The notes: generated by a model from the letters alone, not told the origin. A DNA stretch of 64,000 bases from Mycobacterium sp. Aquia_216 (GCF_026723865.1 NZ_CP113529.1:2356001-2420000), one strand, 5' to 3'; positions 46,239 through 54,772 are shown, counted from the first letter of the stretch. Made by a program: numbers and translations.

Positions 46239-47366
46239 ATGAGGGGCAACGTCGTGCTCGCGCCGGACAAGTTCAAGGGTTCGCTGACAGGTGAGCAGGC
46301 TGCGCGGGCAATGGCGCAGGGCGTGTGCCGCGCAGTTCCTACGATGACCCCGGTCGTCTGCCCTGTCGCAGACGGAGGAGAGGGCACCCTCGACGCCGTG
46401 TTGGCGGCCGGATTTGAGCGCGTAGACGCGCACGCGTCGGGCCCGACGGGTGCACCCGTGCACACCGCGTATGCCCGCAAGGATGAGCGTGCGGTCATCG
46501 AGATGGCGGATATCTGTGGTCTGCAGCGGCTTCCGGCGGCAACGCCGGCGCCGGTGACAGCGACGAGCTACGGGTTGGGCACCGTGATGGCCCAAGCGCT
46601 GGATGACGGCTGCCGCGACATCGTCATCACCGTCGGCGGCAGTGCAAGCACCGATGGCGGCGCGGGGATGCTGATGGCGCTGGGTGCGAAGATATTCGAT
46701 CGCCACGGTCGGCCGATTGCTATGGGTGCTCGGGGCCTGGCCGACGCTGCGCACCTCGATCTCAGCCGGTTGCATCCCCACCTCGGCGAGGCCACGGTCA
46801 CGCTGGCCGCCGACGTGGATAGCCCGCTGTGCGGTCCACTCGGTGCCGCCGCGGTCTACGGGCCGCAAAAGGGCGTCCTCGCCGAGCAAGTTGCCGAGCT
46901 GGATCACGGGCTCACCAGATGGGCGGACCTGGTCGAAACTGCGGTGGGCGCCGACTGCCGAGACGCGCCCGGCGCCGGCGCCGCGGGAGGGGTGGGATTC
47001 GCCGCGGTCGCGGTACTGCGCGCGCGCATGAGGCCCGGCATCGCAATGATCCTCGACCTAGTCGAGCTGGACCGAAAGTTGTTGGGCGCCAGGATGGTCA
47101 TCACCGGTGAAGGGTCCCTCGACGGCCAGTCGTTGCGCGGCAAAGCGCCCGTCGGTGTTTCGCGATACGCCCACGCACACGGCATCCCGACCTTCGCCGT
47201 CGCCGGAGTGTCTACGTTGACGGGTGTTCAGGCCCGGGCGGCGGGCTTCGGCGCGGTGCGCACCCTCAACGAAGTCGAGCCCGATCTTTCGCGCTGCACC
47301 AAGTACGCCGCCACACTGGTGGCCCTGGTCACCGAGCGACTGGTCCGCGAGAGCGCCGAGTGCTGA
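46239..47366 (+). CDS. glxK: Glycerate 2-kinase (GarK/GlxK family)
   Basis: This 375-residue glycerate kinase phosphorylates glycerate to 2-phosphoglycerate. It has APDKFKGSLTGEQAARAMAQG, the PVADGGEGTLDA motif, GGSASTDGGAGML and DPLCGP-like DSPLCGPLGAAAVYGPQKG, ending with ITGEGSLDGQSLRGKAPVGVS. The ATG at 46239 is used; a GTG at 46254 has a better site (GAGGGG) and would give VLAPDKF, so the true start may be five residues in. It feeds 2-phosphoglycerate to enolase and the pyruvate kinase of the island. Confidence 0.92.
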   Translation: MRGNVVLAPDKFKGSLTGEQAARAMAQGVCRAVPTMTPVVCPVADGGEGTLDAVLAAGFERVDAHASGPTGAPVHTAYARKDERAVIEMADICGLQRLPAATPAPVTATSYGLGTVMAQALDDGCRDIVITVGGSASTDGGAGMLMALGAKIFDRHGRPIAMGARGLADAAHLDLSRLHPHLGEATVTLAADVDSPLCGPLGAAAVYGPQKGVLAEQVAELDHGLTRWADLVETAVGADCRDAPGAGAAGGVGFAAVAVLRARMRPGIAMILDLVELDRKLLGARMVITGEGSLDGQSLRGKAPVGVSRYAHAHGIPTFAVAGVSTLTGVQARAAGFGAVRTLNEVEPDLSRCTKYAATLVALVTERLVRESAEC

Positions 47367-47432
47367 TACCAAATGTCGATCAACGGTCCCTTGGTGATTT
47401 TCAGGCGGGGCGGTGGCCGCGCCCGCGCTCCC

Positions 47433-47445
47433 GCATACAGTATTC
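47433..47445. promoter_or_regulatory. GntR-type box 7 (GCATACAGTATTC)
   Basis: This box has one mismatch from a palindrome and lies 57 nt upstream of the HDAC-like gene, which places that gene in the same regulon as the oxalate genes. Confidence 0.6.
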
Positions 47446-47502
47446 GGGTAAGAACTTGCCTCTTTGTTCTGCAGTCCACGCCCCGAATCGAGGTCCGACG
47501 CG

Positions 47503-48432
47503 ATGGCCACTCTGCTGCTACACCATCCCAGTTTCGCTGAGCACAAGACCAGCGGTGGGCATCCGGAGCGGCCGGATCGTTACCGGGCAGTGGAGGCGGT
47601 GCTCGGCCAGCCGCAGTTCGACGCGCTGGTGCGCGAGCGAGCCGAGTTGGCCGACCTCGCGACAACGCGCTACGTGCATTCGAACCGTTACGTCGACGGG
47701 CTCGAAGCCGCGCGTCCGGCGGACGGCTACGTGTACCTCGATGGCGGCGACACCATGATGGAGCCATCAACGTGGGAGGTGGTCTTGCGCGGGGTGGGCG
47801 GCACGCTGCAGGCGATCGACAAAGTTCTGACGGGGCAGGTCCAGAACGCGTTCGTGGCATGCCGGCCACCGGGCCATCATGCCGAAACCGAACGGGCTAT
47901 GGGCTTTTGCTTGTTCAACAACGTCAGCATCGGAGCGCGGCATGCGCAGCACAAGCATGGAGTGACACGGGTTGCGATCGTCGACTTCGACGTCCACCAC
48001 GGCAACGGCACGCAGCAGATCTTCTACTCGGATTCCGATGTGTTGTACGCCTCCACCCATCAGATGCCGCTCTTCCCCGGAACCGGGGCGCCAGGAGAAA
48101 GCGGGGTGGGCAATATTTTCAACTCACCGCTGAAGCCCGGTGACGGCGGCGCCGAATTGCGCGAGGCCTTTCAGCAACGAATACTGCCCGCGCTCGACAA
48201 GTTCGCTCCGGAGTTGATTCTGGTGTCTGCGGGCTTCGACGCGCACGAGCGTGACCCGCTCGGTTCGCTGACGATGACCGCGGATGACTTTGGCTGGGTC
48301 ACCCGCGAGTTGATGGACTCAGCCGAAAGACTTTGTGACGGAAGGCTGGTGGCGATATTGGAGGGCGGTTACGATCTTCAGGGACTGGCAGATTCCGTCG
48401 CAGCTCACGTCAGCGAGCTGGTCAAGGGTTAG
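47503..48432 (+). CDS. Class II histone deacetylase / acetylpolyamine amidohydrolase family protein
   Basis: This 309-residue zinc hydrolase of the arginase-deacetylase fold has all the active-site elements: RPPGHHAE (His pair), DFDVHHGNGTQ (zinc Asp and His), SAGFDAHERDPLG (zinc Asp) and EGGYDLQGL (catalytic Tyr). Such proteins deacylate acetylated polyamines or protein lysines. Why one sits in an oxalate regulon is not clear; removal of acyl groups formed by reactive acyl-CoA (formyl- or oxalyl-CoA) is one idea. A GntR-type box precedes it. It ends immediately before the convergent NTF2-like gene. Confidence 0.87.
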   Translation: MATLLLHHPSFAEHKTSGGHPERPDRYRAVEAVLGQPQFDALVRERAELADLATTRYVHSNRYVDGLEAARPADGYVYLDGGDTMMEPSTWEVVLRGVGGTLQAIDKVLTGQVQNAFVACRPPGHHAETERAMGFCLFNNVSIGARHAQHKHGVTRVAIVDFDVHHGNGTQQIFYSDSDVLYASTHQMPLFPGTGAPGESGVGNIFNSPLKPGDGGAELREAFQQRILPALDKFAPELILVSAGFDAHERDPLGSLTMTADDFGWVTRELMDSAERLCDGRLVAILEGGYDLQGLADSVAAHVSELVKG

Positions 48433-48837
48433 TCAGGCAACGGGTAGTGCTCCGAAGTTGGCACCTACCACGGATTCGGCGCTGGGCACGCTCAGACGCG
48501 CTTGATTGATCCGCAGAAACCGGCCATCGATCGAGTACTGACCGATGGCGTATAGCTCGGTGTGCTCATCCGAACCGTCAGTCTTGGTGACCTCGAGGAC
48601 AAGTCGTGCGGCGTAGCGATTCCAGAAGCGGAATTCTTCGAGTGTGGACACGCTCCCGTGTGCGACGTCTGAGCGTGCGATCGTGGCCAGGCCGGCGAAC
48701 TCGTCTCGGGTGTATGTCTTTCCGTTATCGCGGTGCACGTAACCCCGGTCGAAGAATGCGTTCGTGACATCTTCGACACTGCGGTGTGTGCAGAACAGCA
48801 GTTCGCGCAGCGCGTCACCAAATGATGGTCGGATCAA
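48433..48837 (-). CDS. NTF2/SnoaL-like protein
   Basis: This 134-residue small alpha+beta protein of the NTF2 superfamily has VEDVTNAFFDRGYVHRDNGKTYTRDEFAGLA and YAIGQYSIDGRFLRINQARL. A TTG start at 48837 is preferred because GGAGGAG lies 5 nt before it; the upstream GTG at 48855 is possible and gives 140 residues. It could bind a small ligand or catalyse an isomerisation. The function is unknown. Confidence 0.72.
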   Translation of the reverse strand: MIRPSFGDALRELLFCTHRSVEDVTNAFFDRGYVHRDNGKTYTRDEFAGLATIARSDVAHGSVSTLEEFRFWNRYAARLVLEVTKTDGSDEHTELYAIGQYSIDGRFLRINQARLSVPSAESVVGANFGALPVA

Positions 48838-48966
48838 CGGTTCTCCTCCCGTCACGCGGGCAGGTCACGTATGATTGATGTCTCCCTAATGTACCTATTG
48901 CCGTAGCTCTTCGGGGCTTGCCGCTATGACGAAAAGTGAAGCAGGCCATCACTTTCACGAATAGAC

Positions 48967-50274
48967 CTAGCCTCCTATCGGTGAACGCGGAATGAGGGAG
49001 GTGTGCACACCCACTCGGTGTGCAGCGCCGCCGGATTGACGGCCCACCATGCCACCCATGGGTAGTTTGGCGGTGTGGCGATGTGCTGCCCCAGTGGCCG
49101 ATCCGTGGTGGCCCGCCGGCGAAGCAACATGGGTGCCCGGGTCGCCCTCGTTGCCCGACAACGCGTTGGCCCAGCCGGGCGGTACCGACAAGGTTCCCAG
49201 TTGGGAGGCTTGACCGAGACCGGCCGAGGGGTCGCCGCCCAATCCTGCCGACCACGGGTCGACGAGCGGGTTCAATCCATCCAGCGACCCGAGGGCGCCG
49301 AATTCGGTGGGGACGGCCTCTTCGGCGCCCAAAAGCGAATCACCGCCTATTAATTCGAGGCCGGAGCCGGCCAGGTCGAGGGCGAACCCGCTGATGTCGG
49401 TGCTTAAACCGAAGCCGTCCGAGCCGAACCCCAATGCGCTGGTGCCGATTTCGGGTGCACTGCCGGTGCCGACGTCAACCAGGCCGGTCATCGCGGTGGC
49501 GGCGAGCTGCGAGGCGGTCTTCATTCCCACGGTCGTGCTCGTCGTGACGCTTTTGGAGGATTTGGCCAGGTGCGAGAGCATGGTGAGAGAGGAGGAAATC
49601 CCCGATGCCGCCAGCGGCGCCCCGGTGCCGGCCGCCGTCGCGACGCCATTTCCGGGGCTGGCGAGTCCTCGCAGTGTGGTCGCGGCCGAGTTCAACATCT
49701 TGGTCGACAGCCCCGCCGCGCTACCGTGCTGGGTCGTGGACACGCTCGGATCGGCCGGGAGCGGCGGTGAGGCAAAGGTTGAAAGCCCTGAGGTACCAGC
49801 CGAATTGGCCGCATAGCTGTACATCGCCGCAGCGTCCTGGGCCCACATTCCGCTGTACTCGGCCTCAGCAACCATGATGGCGGGCGTGTTCTGTCCGACG
49901 AGGTTGCTGGCGACCAATGCCGCAAGCCGAGCGCGGTTGGCGACGATCAGCGCCGGTGGCACCGTCATCGCATATGCCGTTTCGTAGGCGTTCGCTGCGG
50001 CGGTGGCCTTGGCGGCCGCGTCCTCGCATCGTGCCGCCGTGGTCCTGACCCATCCGGCGTAAGGCAGAACTGCTGCTGTCATCGCCATCGACGATGGGCC
50101 CGTCCAGGAACCACCGATCAATTCGGTGACCACCGACACGCACCTGCTGGCAGCCTCGTTCATCTCCGCGGCCAACTCCTCCCATTCCGCGGCGGCGGCC
50201 AGCAGGGTCGCGGGCCCGGGGCCCGAATACATTCGGCCGGAGTTCACTTCGGGTGGCAGCGCCCCAAAATCCAT
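48967..50274 (-). CDS. PPE family protein, PPE-SVP subfamily
   Basis: This 435-residue protein has the PPE domain (residues 1-180): MDFGALPPEVNSGRMYSGPG, the WxG motif in GGSWTGPS and NLVGQNTPAIMVAEAEYSGMWAQDA. The C-terminal SVP motif is GTLSVPPGWA near residue 365. The middle is Gly/Ala/Ser-rich. The ATG follows GAGGAAGC. A GntR box lies 56 nt upstream, shared with the oxalate genes. PPE-SVP proteins can act as outer-membrane nutrient portals in mycobacteria (PPE51 is the known example), so a role in oxalate or organic-acid uptake is inferred. Confidence 0.88.
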   Translation of the reverse strand: MDFGALPPEVNSGRMYSGPGPATLLAAAAEWEELAAEMNEAASRCVSVVTELIGGSWTGPSSMAMTAAVLPYAGWVRTTAARCEDAAAKATAAANAYETAYAMTVPPALIVANRARLAALVASNLVGQNTPAIMVAEAEYSGMWAQDAAAMYSYAANSAGTSGLSTFASPPLPADPSVSTTQHGSAAGLSTKMLNSAATTLRGLASPGNGVATAAGTGAPLAASGISSSLTMLSHLAKSSKSVTTSTTVGMKTASQLAATAMTGLVDVGTGSAPEIGTSALGFGSDGFGLSTDISGFALDLAGSGLELIGGDSLLGAEEAVPTEFGALGSLDGLNPLVDPWSAGLGGDPSAGLGQASQLGTLSVPPGWANALSGNEGDPGTHVASPAGHHGSATGAAHRHTAKLPMGGMVGRQSGGAAHRVGVHTSLIPRSPIGG

Positions 50275-50329
50275 TGCTTCCTCGCCTCAACCGGTAGGTG
50301 GTGCCGAGCGTCGCTGATGGATGATGACT

Positions 50330-50342
50330 GTATACAGTATTC
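50330..50342. promoter_or_regulatory. GntR-type box 8 (GTATACAGTATTC)
   Basis: This box matches the consensus with one mismatch in the right half and lies inside the perfect palindrome ACTGTATACAGT (50327-50338). It is 56 nt upstream of the PPE start, within the only regulatory region of that gene. Confidence 0.65.
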
Positions 50343-50453
50343 AATGGGCGTTCCATGGCCGCGTCGCCCACACATATGAAACTCATATGTTGCTGGACGC
50401 TCGGGTTGCACCGTGACGCGTTGTGGGCGGCAAACTCCGCCTATCGTTGAGGG

Positions 50454-50723
50454 ATGTGCCGGAACATCACCGAACTGCGCGGTTTGCAGCCTGCGGCCAC
50501 GGCGGAGGAAATCGCCGCGGCCGCGCGCCAGTACGTGCGCAAAGTCAGCGGCATCACGCACCCGTCGGCCTCTAACGCCGAGGCGTTCGAGGCCGCGGTC
50601 GCCGAGGTCACGGAAACGACGACGCGCTTGCTGCAGTCCCTGCCGGCGCGCCGCCAGCCGCCCAAGACCGTCCCGCCGTTGCGCCGGCCCGAGGTAGTGG
50701 CGCGCCTCGCCGCGACGAAATGA
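50454..50723 (+). CDS. DUF2277 family protein
   Basis: This 89-residue cytosolic protein opens with the DUF2277 signature MCRNITELRGLQPAATAEEI and continues AAARQYVRKVSG. Its stop overlaps the next gene by 4 nt. The function is unknown; the family is common in actinobacteria. Confidence 0.82.
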   Translation: MCRNITELRGLQPAATAEEIAAAARQYVRKVSGITHPSASNAEAFEAAVAEVTETTTRLLQSLPARRQPPKTVPPLRRPEVVARLAATK

Positions 50724-51280
50724 CGCTCACCGCAACCACACCCGCGCTCAAGGAGTGGAGCGCGGCCGTGCATGCACTGCTGGACGGTCGGCAGTACGTG
50801 CTGTTGCGCAAGGGCGGCATCGGGGAGAAGCGGTTCGAAGTGGCGGCCCCGGAGTTCTTGCTGTTTCCGACGGTTGCGCACAGCCACGAAGCGCGGGTTC
50901 GGCCCGAGCATCGCGATCTGCTGGCCGCTGCCGCGGACGACAGCACCGAGGATCGGCTGGTGATTCGGGCGGCAGCGAAAGTTGTTGCCGCACTCGCGGT
51001 TAACCGCCCAGAGCGGCTGGGAGACATCGAGGATCTGCATATCTGGACGGCCGAGTCGGTGCGCGCCGACCGGCTCGACTTCCGGCCCAAGCACAAGCTC
51101 GCCGCGCTGGTGGTGTCCGTGATTCCGCTGGTCGAGCCGATACGCCTGACCCGCACCCCCGAGTACGGGGGATGCACCAGTTGGGTGCAGCTGCCCGCGC
51201 GGCCGGCTTTCGGGGCACCGATCCACGACGATGCGGTGCTAGTCGAGGTCGCCGCCCGGGTCCGCGACGCCGTTGGCTGA
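50720..51280 (+). CDS. DUF1802 family protein
   Basis: This 186-residue protein has the family start LKEWSAAVHALLDGRQYVLLRKGGI and the FEVAAPEFLLFPTVAHS segment. It is coupled to the DUF2277 gene. Its 3' end overlaps the convergent CocE-type gene by 42 nt. The function is unknown. Confidence 0.8.
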   Translation: MTLTATTPALKEWSAAVHALLDGRQYVLLRKGGIGEKRFEVAAPEFLLFPTVAHSHEARVRPEHRDLLAAAADDSTEDRLVIRAAAKVVAALAVNRPERLGDIEDLHIWTAESVRADRLDFRPKHKLAALVVSVIPLVEPIRLTRTPEYGGCTSWVQLPARPAFGAPIHDDAVLVEVAARVRDAVG

Positions 51281-52945
51281 CAGGTCGCGCGGGCCGACCG
51301 GAAGCAGCAGCCGGGATCGCCCGTAGGCAATGGCGTGGGCGGCTGGCCTCGATTGCCGGGCCGTCAGTATCGGCTCGTCGGTGCCTAGGTTGCGCGCGTA
51401 GCGGGGCGACCAGCTGCCGGTGATGAGCAGCCGGATGCGGGAGCCGGCGCGGAAGCGGTGCGCGATCGGGTCGAGTTCGATGCTGACGGTCTTCGCCGGC
51501 GCGCGCAGCCGCCGGTAACCGTCGCTGATGTTTCGCGAGCGGCCCCTGGCGTCGACCTCGCTGACCCGGACGAACAGGTCGACGTGCGGGTTGTCCGAGC
51601 TGTGCGCCAGCTCGACGACCGGGCTACCGTACACGCCCAGATCGTCCAGCAGGGTCGCGCTGTTGAAGGTCAGCACGTCGTCGCGCAGTGCGAGACGACT
51701 GTCGTCGCGATAACCGCCGATCGGCGACAGCAGCGCGCCACCGATGGTCGGTGTCGGGTAGGCCGGGTCGTAGCGGAAGGTCGCCGGCGGCAGCGCCGTC
51801 AGGTCCGTGGGCGACGTGTTGTCCAGATAGCGCCCGGGCCGCAGGTACAGCGCGCGCTGCGACGTGACGGGTGGCCAGTCGGGCAGGTTGCGCCAGCCCT
51901 GGCCGGTCACGCAGACGCGAACTCTGCTGGGGCGGCTCAGGGACGTGGTGCCTGCCAGATGGGTGTCCAGCCAGTCCAGGGTTTCGCGCGCACTGGTGGC
52001 CAGTCCCTTGGTGAGCAGCTCGGTGTGCGTCCACGGGCCGATCGTCATCGCGACGTCGACGCCGCGGCCGCGCAGGTGGCCGTACTGCTGCAGCGTTTGC
52101 CGCAGGAAGGTGTCCTGCCAGCCGCCGAGCAGCAGCACCGGCACGTCCACGCGATCCAGCGCCGCGCCGAACCGCAACGGCTCCCAGAACGGATGCTCCG
52201 GGTCGGGGTTTTCCATCCACGATTCGAACCACGGTGCTCCGGTGCCGAGCATCCGCCGGGCCGCCGCACCGAGGGGCGCCTCCGCGACCGCTCTCGCGAC
52301 TCGGCGCGGCGCCCGCAACTGGCGGATGCCGGCCTTGAGGCGCACGGGGTCCTCCTGGTGGGCAACGAGATTGCTCCAGCCCAAGAAGTCGCTGACCGCA
52401 AATGACCCGGTGCCCCACACGGAGGCCGCGAAATCGTGGGGGCCCGCGGTGATGACGGCCGCGGCCAGCTGCGGAGGCGGCTCCTGAAACAGCGCCCACT
52501 GGGTGAATCCCAGGTACGACGGTCCGATGGTGGCGAACCGGCCGGTGAACCAGGGCTGCTCGACCAGCCAGGCGGCGGTGTCGGCGCCGTCGGTGGCTTC
52601 GTTGACCATCGGCTCGAAAACCCCGGCCGACCCGAACGTCCCGCGCACGCTCTGCAGCACGACGTGGTAGCCGCGCGCCGCATACGGCCGGGCGAACAAC
52701 AGCGAGAACGGAAATCCGCGCCCGTAGGGCCCGCGCAGCAGCACGGTACCGAGGGGGCCGGACGTGGTCGGTGCGTAGTGATCGGCCACCAGCCGCACGC
52801 CGTCGCGCATCGGTACTTCAACCCGGTTCACGGTGTAGCCGGTGCTGGCCGGCCGCAGCCTCAACAACCGGCCCAACGCGTTGACCCCCGCCTGGGTCAG
52901 GGTGTGCAGCGCGGGCTCCGCGGGTCGAATCGATGTCAGGCTCAC
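51239..52945 (-). CDS. CocE/NonD-type X-prolyl dipeptidyl-aminopeptidase-like hydrolase
   Basis: This 568-residue (from GTG 52945) alpha/beta-hydrolase has an N-terminal catalytic domain and a C-terminal jelly-roll (CocE/X-Pro-DAP type). The Ser nucleophile is in GPSYLGFTQW, followed by the family LLLGGWQDTF and GPWTHTEL, probably supplying the Asp and His. The jelly-roll begins near RALYLRPGRYLD. A further 21 upstream residues are open (to 53008), but TAACCT 7 nt before GTG 52945 favours a leaderless start there. It is the positional equivalent of Rv2800. Confidence 0.83.
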   Translation of the reverse strand: MSLTSIRPAEPALHTLTQAGVNALGRLLRLRPASTGYTVNRVEVPMRDGVRLVADHYAPTTSGPLGTVLLRGPYGRGFPFSLLFARPYAARGYHVVLQSVRGTFGSAGVFEPMVNEATDGADTAAWLVEQPWFTGRFATIGPSYLGFTQWALFQEPPPQLAAAVITAGPHDFAASVWGTGSFAVSDFLGWSNLVAHQEDPVRLKAGIRQLRAPRRVARAVAEAPLGAAARRMLGTGAPWFESWMENPDPEHPFWEPLRFGAALDRVDVPVLLLGGWQDTFLRQTLQQYGHLRGRGVDVAMTIGPWTHTELLTKGLATSARETLDWLDTHLAGTTSLSRPSRVRVCVTGQGWRNLPDWPPVTSQRALYLRPGRYLDNTSPTDLTALPPATFRYDPAYPTPTIGGALLSPIGGYRDDSRLALRDDVLTFNSATLLDDLGVYGSPVVELAHSSDNPHVDLFVRVSEVDARGRSRNISDGYRRLRAPAKTVSIELDPIAHRFRAGSRIRLLITGSWSPRYARNLGTDEPILTARQSRPAAHAIAYGRSRLLLPVGPRDLSANGVADPGGDLD

Positions 52946-52952
52946 GACCACC

Positions 52953-52958
52953 AGGTTA
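52953..52958 (-). promoter_or_regulatory. -10 element TAACCT for the CocE-type gene (leaderless)
   Basis: TAACCT on the minus strand lies 7 nt before the GTG at 52945, with no Shine-Dalgarno sequence. Confidence 0.45.
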
Positions 52959-53037
52959 GGGCCGAGCGACCACGGTACTTTGCTGCGACGCGAAATCGTA
53001 TCGGCCACCGCCCATCGGCCTCAGCCGCGCCCGCGGG

Positions 53038-53625
53038 CTAGAACTTGTAGTACGGCGTGAGGTCGTTGGCCCGCTGCAGGTTGGTGGACGGGCAGTCGAC
53101 CTCGGGGTTGGAGTAGACCGTCGAGTAGTACAGCGCCTGCTGGAGCACGCCGTAGCTGGTTTTGAAAGCCACCATGCAGGAGAAGAACCAGTAACTGTTG
53201 TGGTAGGTCGGCTTCAGCACCCAGTACGTCGCGGCGCGGTGTCCCTGGATCGTGGTCTCGAGGGCGTCGGGGGGCAGGGACTGCTCGTAGGTGCGCCAGA
53301 TGATGGGTTCGACGGCCACCTGGTAGTTGCCCGCGTCGAGGTGGCAGCGCAGTCCGTCCTCGTGTTCGGGAGGTGTGAATGCCAAGCCGAGCCGCTGCAG
53401 GGCGTCGAACGGGATATCTTCGCAGGCGTCGAAGGGCCGCGGGTCGGTGGTGGCGACGATCGGACTCTTCATCGTGGTTTCCATCGGCTGCGCGGTCGAC
53501 CGCAGGTCGACAGTCTTGCCGCTTCCGGTCGATGCGGGCGGGGCACCTTGCCAGCCCGCCGTGCCCGCGACGACCGCTGTCATCACCGCACCGAGCGCCC
53601 CGATCAGGCGCACCTTGGTGAACAT
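53038..53625 (-). CDS. Exported DUF3558-like protein (Rv2799-like)
   Basis: This 195-residue protein has an N-terminal hydrophobic signal (VRLIGALGAVMTAVVAGTAGW). The mature part contains FDACEDIPFDALQRLGLAF and DGLRCHLDAGNYQVAVEP, the Cys-spaced pattern of DUF3558 proteins. There is no lipobox Cys, so it is probably a secreted or membrane-anchored protein rather than a lipoprotein. It pairs by position with the CocE-type gene as in Rv2799-Rv2800. Confidence 0.72.
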   Translation of the reverse strand: MFTKVRLIGALGAVMTAVVAGTAGWQGAPPASTGSGKTVDLRSTAQPMETTMKSPIVATTDPRPFDACEDIPFDALQRLGLAFTPPEHEDGLRCHLDAGNYQVAVEPIIWRTYEQSLPPDALETTIQGHRAATYWVLKPTYHNSYWFFSCMVAFKTSYGVLQQALYYSTVYSNPEVDCPSTNLQRANDLTPYYKF

Positions 53626-53780
53626 GACACCCCCTACCCTCAGCGCTCCCTATTGCGGGGAGTGTACAAGTCACGTGCGCGAGGTCACAGCCAAACCTGA
53701 ACTTGTTCTAGCCGGGTGGCAGCTACGCCTAATGCGAGGCCGAAACCCGCAGCGGAACCGTGGTCATGGCGCCGGGTCGT

Positions 53781-53786
53781 TACGCT
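53781..53786 (+). promoter_or_regulatory. -10 element TACGCT for the phosphoesterase-pptT-truB operon
   Basis: TACGCT lies 8-14 nt before the clustered GTG/GTG/ATG codons at 53795-53803, consistent with a leaderless transcript that would begin at one of them. Confidence 0.5.
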
Positions 53787-53800
53787 GGGTACTCGTGGTG

Positions 53801-54772
53801 ATGCAGGATTCGACTAACGGGAGACAGCCGACAGGCCAACCGACCCTGTGGGCGGTCTCCGACCTGCATACGGGTCACATGGGCAATAAGCCGGTCACCG
53901 AATCGCTGCATCCGTCGTCGCCGGATGACTGGCTGATCGTCGCCGGCGACGTGGCCGAGCGCACCGACGAGATCCGTTGGGCCCTTGACCTGTTACGGCG
54001 CCGGTTCGCCAAGGTGATCTGGGTGCCGGGCAACCACGAGCTGTGGACCACCAATCGCGATCCGAATCAGGTGTTCGGCAAGGCGCGCTACGACTACCTG
54101 GTCAACATGTGCGACGAGATGGGCGTGGTCACGCCTGAGCATCCGTTTCCGGTGTGGACCGAGCGCGGCGGGCCCGCCACGATCGTGCCGATGTTCTTGC
54201 TGTACGACTACAGCTTCTTGCCGGAAGGCGCGCGGAGCAAAGCCGAGGGCCTGGAAATCGCGCGCCAGCGCAACGTGGTGGCGACCGACGAATTCCTGCT
54301 CTCCTCGGAGCCGTACCCGACCCGCGACGCCTGGTGCCGCGAGCGCGTGGACATCACCCGCGCCCGCCTCGAACAACTCGACTGGATGACGCCGACCGTC
54401 CTGGTGAATCACTTCCCGCTGGTGCGCGAACCCTGCGACGCGTTGTTCTACCCGGAGTTCTCGCTCTGGTGCGGGACCACCAAGACCGCCGACTGGCACA
54501 CCCGTTACAACGCCATCTGCTCGGTCTACGGCCATCTGCACATTCCGCGGACCACCTGGTACGACGACGTGCGCTTCGAGGAAGTCTCGGTGGGTTACCC
54601 GCGCGAGTGGCGGCGCCGCAAGCCGCCCAGCTGGCTGCGTCAGGTGTTGCCGGACCCGAAGTACCCGCCCGGGTACCTCAACGACTTCGGCGGCCACTTC
54701 GTGATCACTCCCGAAATGAAGGCGCAGGCCGCGCAGTTCCGGGAACGATTGCGGCAGCGGCAGTCGGGATGA
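53801..54772 (+). CDS. Metallophosphoesterase (Rv2795c-like)
   Basis: This 323-residue calcineurin-type phosphoesterase has the metal motifs VSDLHTGH, IVAGDVAE, VPGNHELW and YGHLH, all intact. Length and sequence match Rv2795c, which forms an operon with pptT. In M. tuberculosis this protein (PptH) removes the 4'-phosphopantetheine group from acyl carrier proteins, opposing PptT. ATG 53801 is used; GTG at 53795 or 53798 would add one or two residues. The stop overlaps pptT by 4 nt. Confidence 0.93.
   Translation: MQDSTNGRQPTGQPTLWAVSDLHTGHMGNKPVTESLHPSSPDDWLIVAGDVAERTDEIRWALDLLRRRFAKVIWVPGNHELWTTNRDPNQVFGKARYDYLVNMCDEMGVVTPEHPFPVWTERGGPATIVPMFLLYDYSFLPEGARSKAEGLEIARQRNVVATDEFLLSSEPYPTRDAWCRERVDITRARLEQLDWMTPTVLVNHFPLVREPCDALFYPEFSLWCGTTKTADWHTRYNAICSVYGHLHIPRTTWYDDVRFEEVSVGYPREWRRRKPPSWLRQVLPDPKYPPGYLNDFGGHFVITPEMKAQAAQFRERLRQRQSG

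Noticed and set aside
48933..48955. AAAGTGA/TCACTTT inverted repeat between PPE and the NTF2-like gene
   Set aside because: A 7-bp AT-rich stem with no T-run; too weak to call as a terminator.
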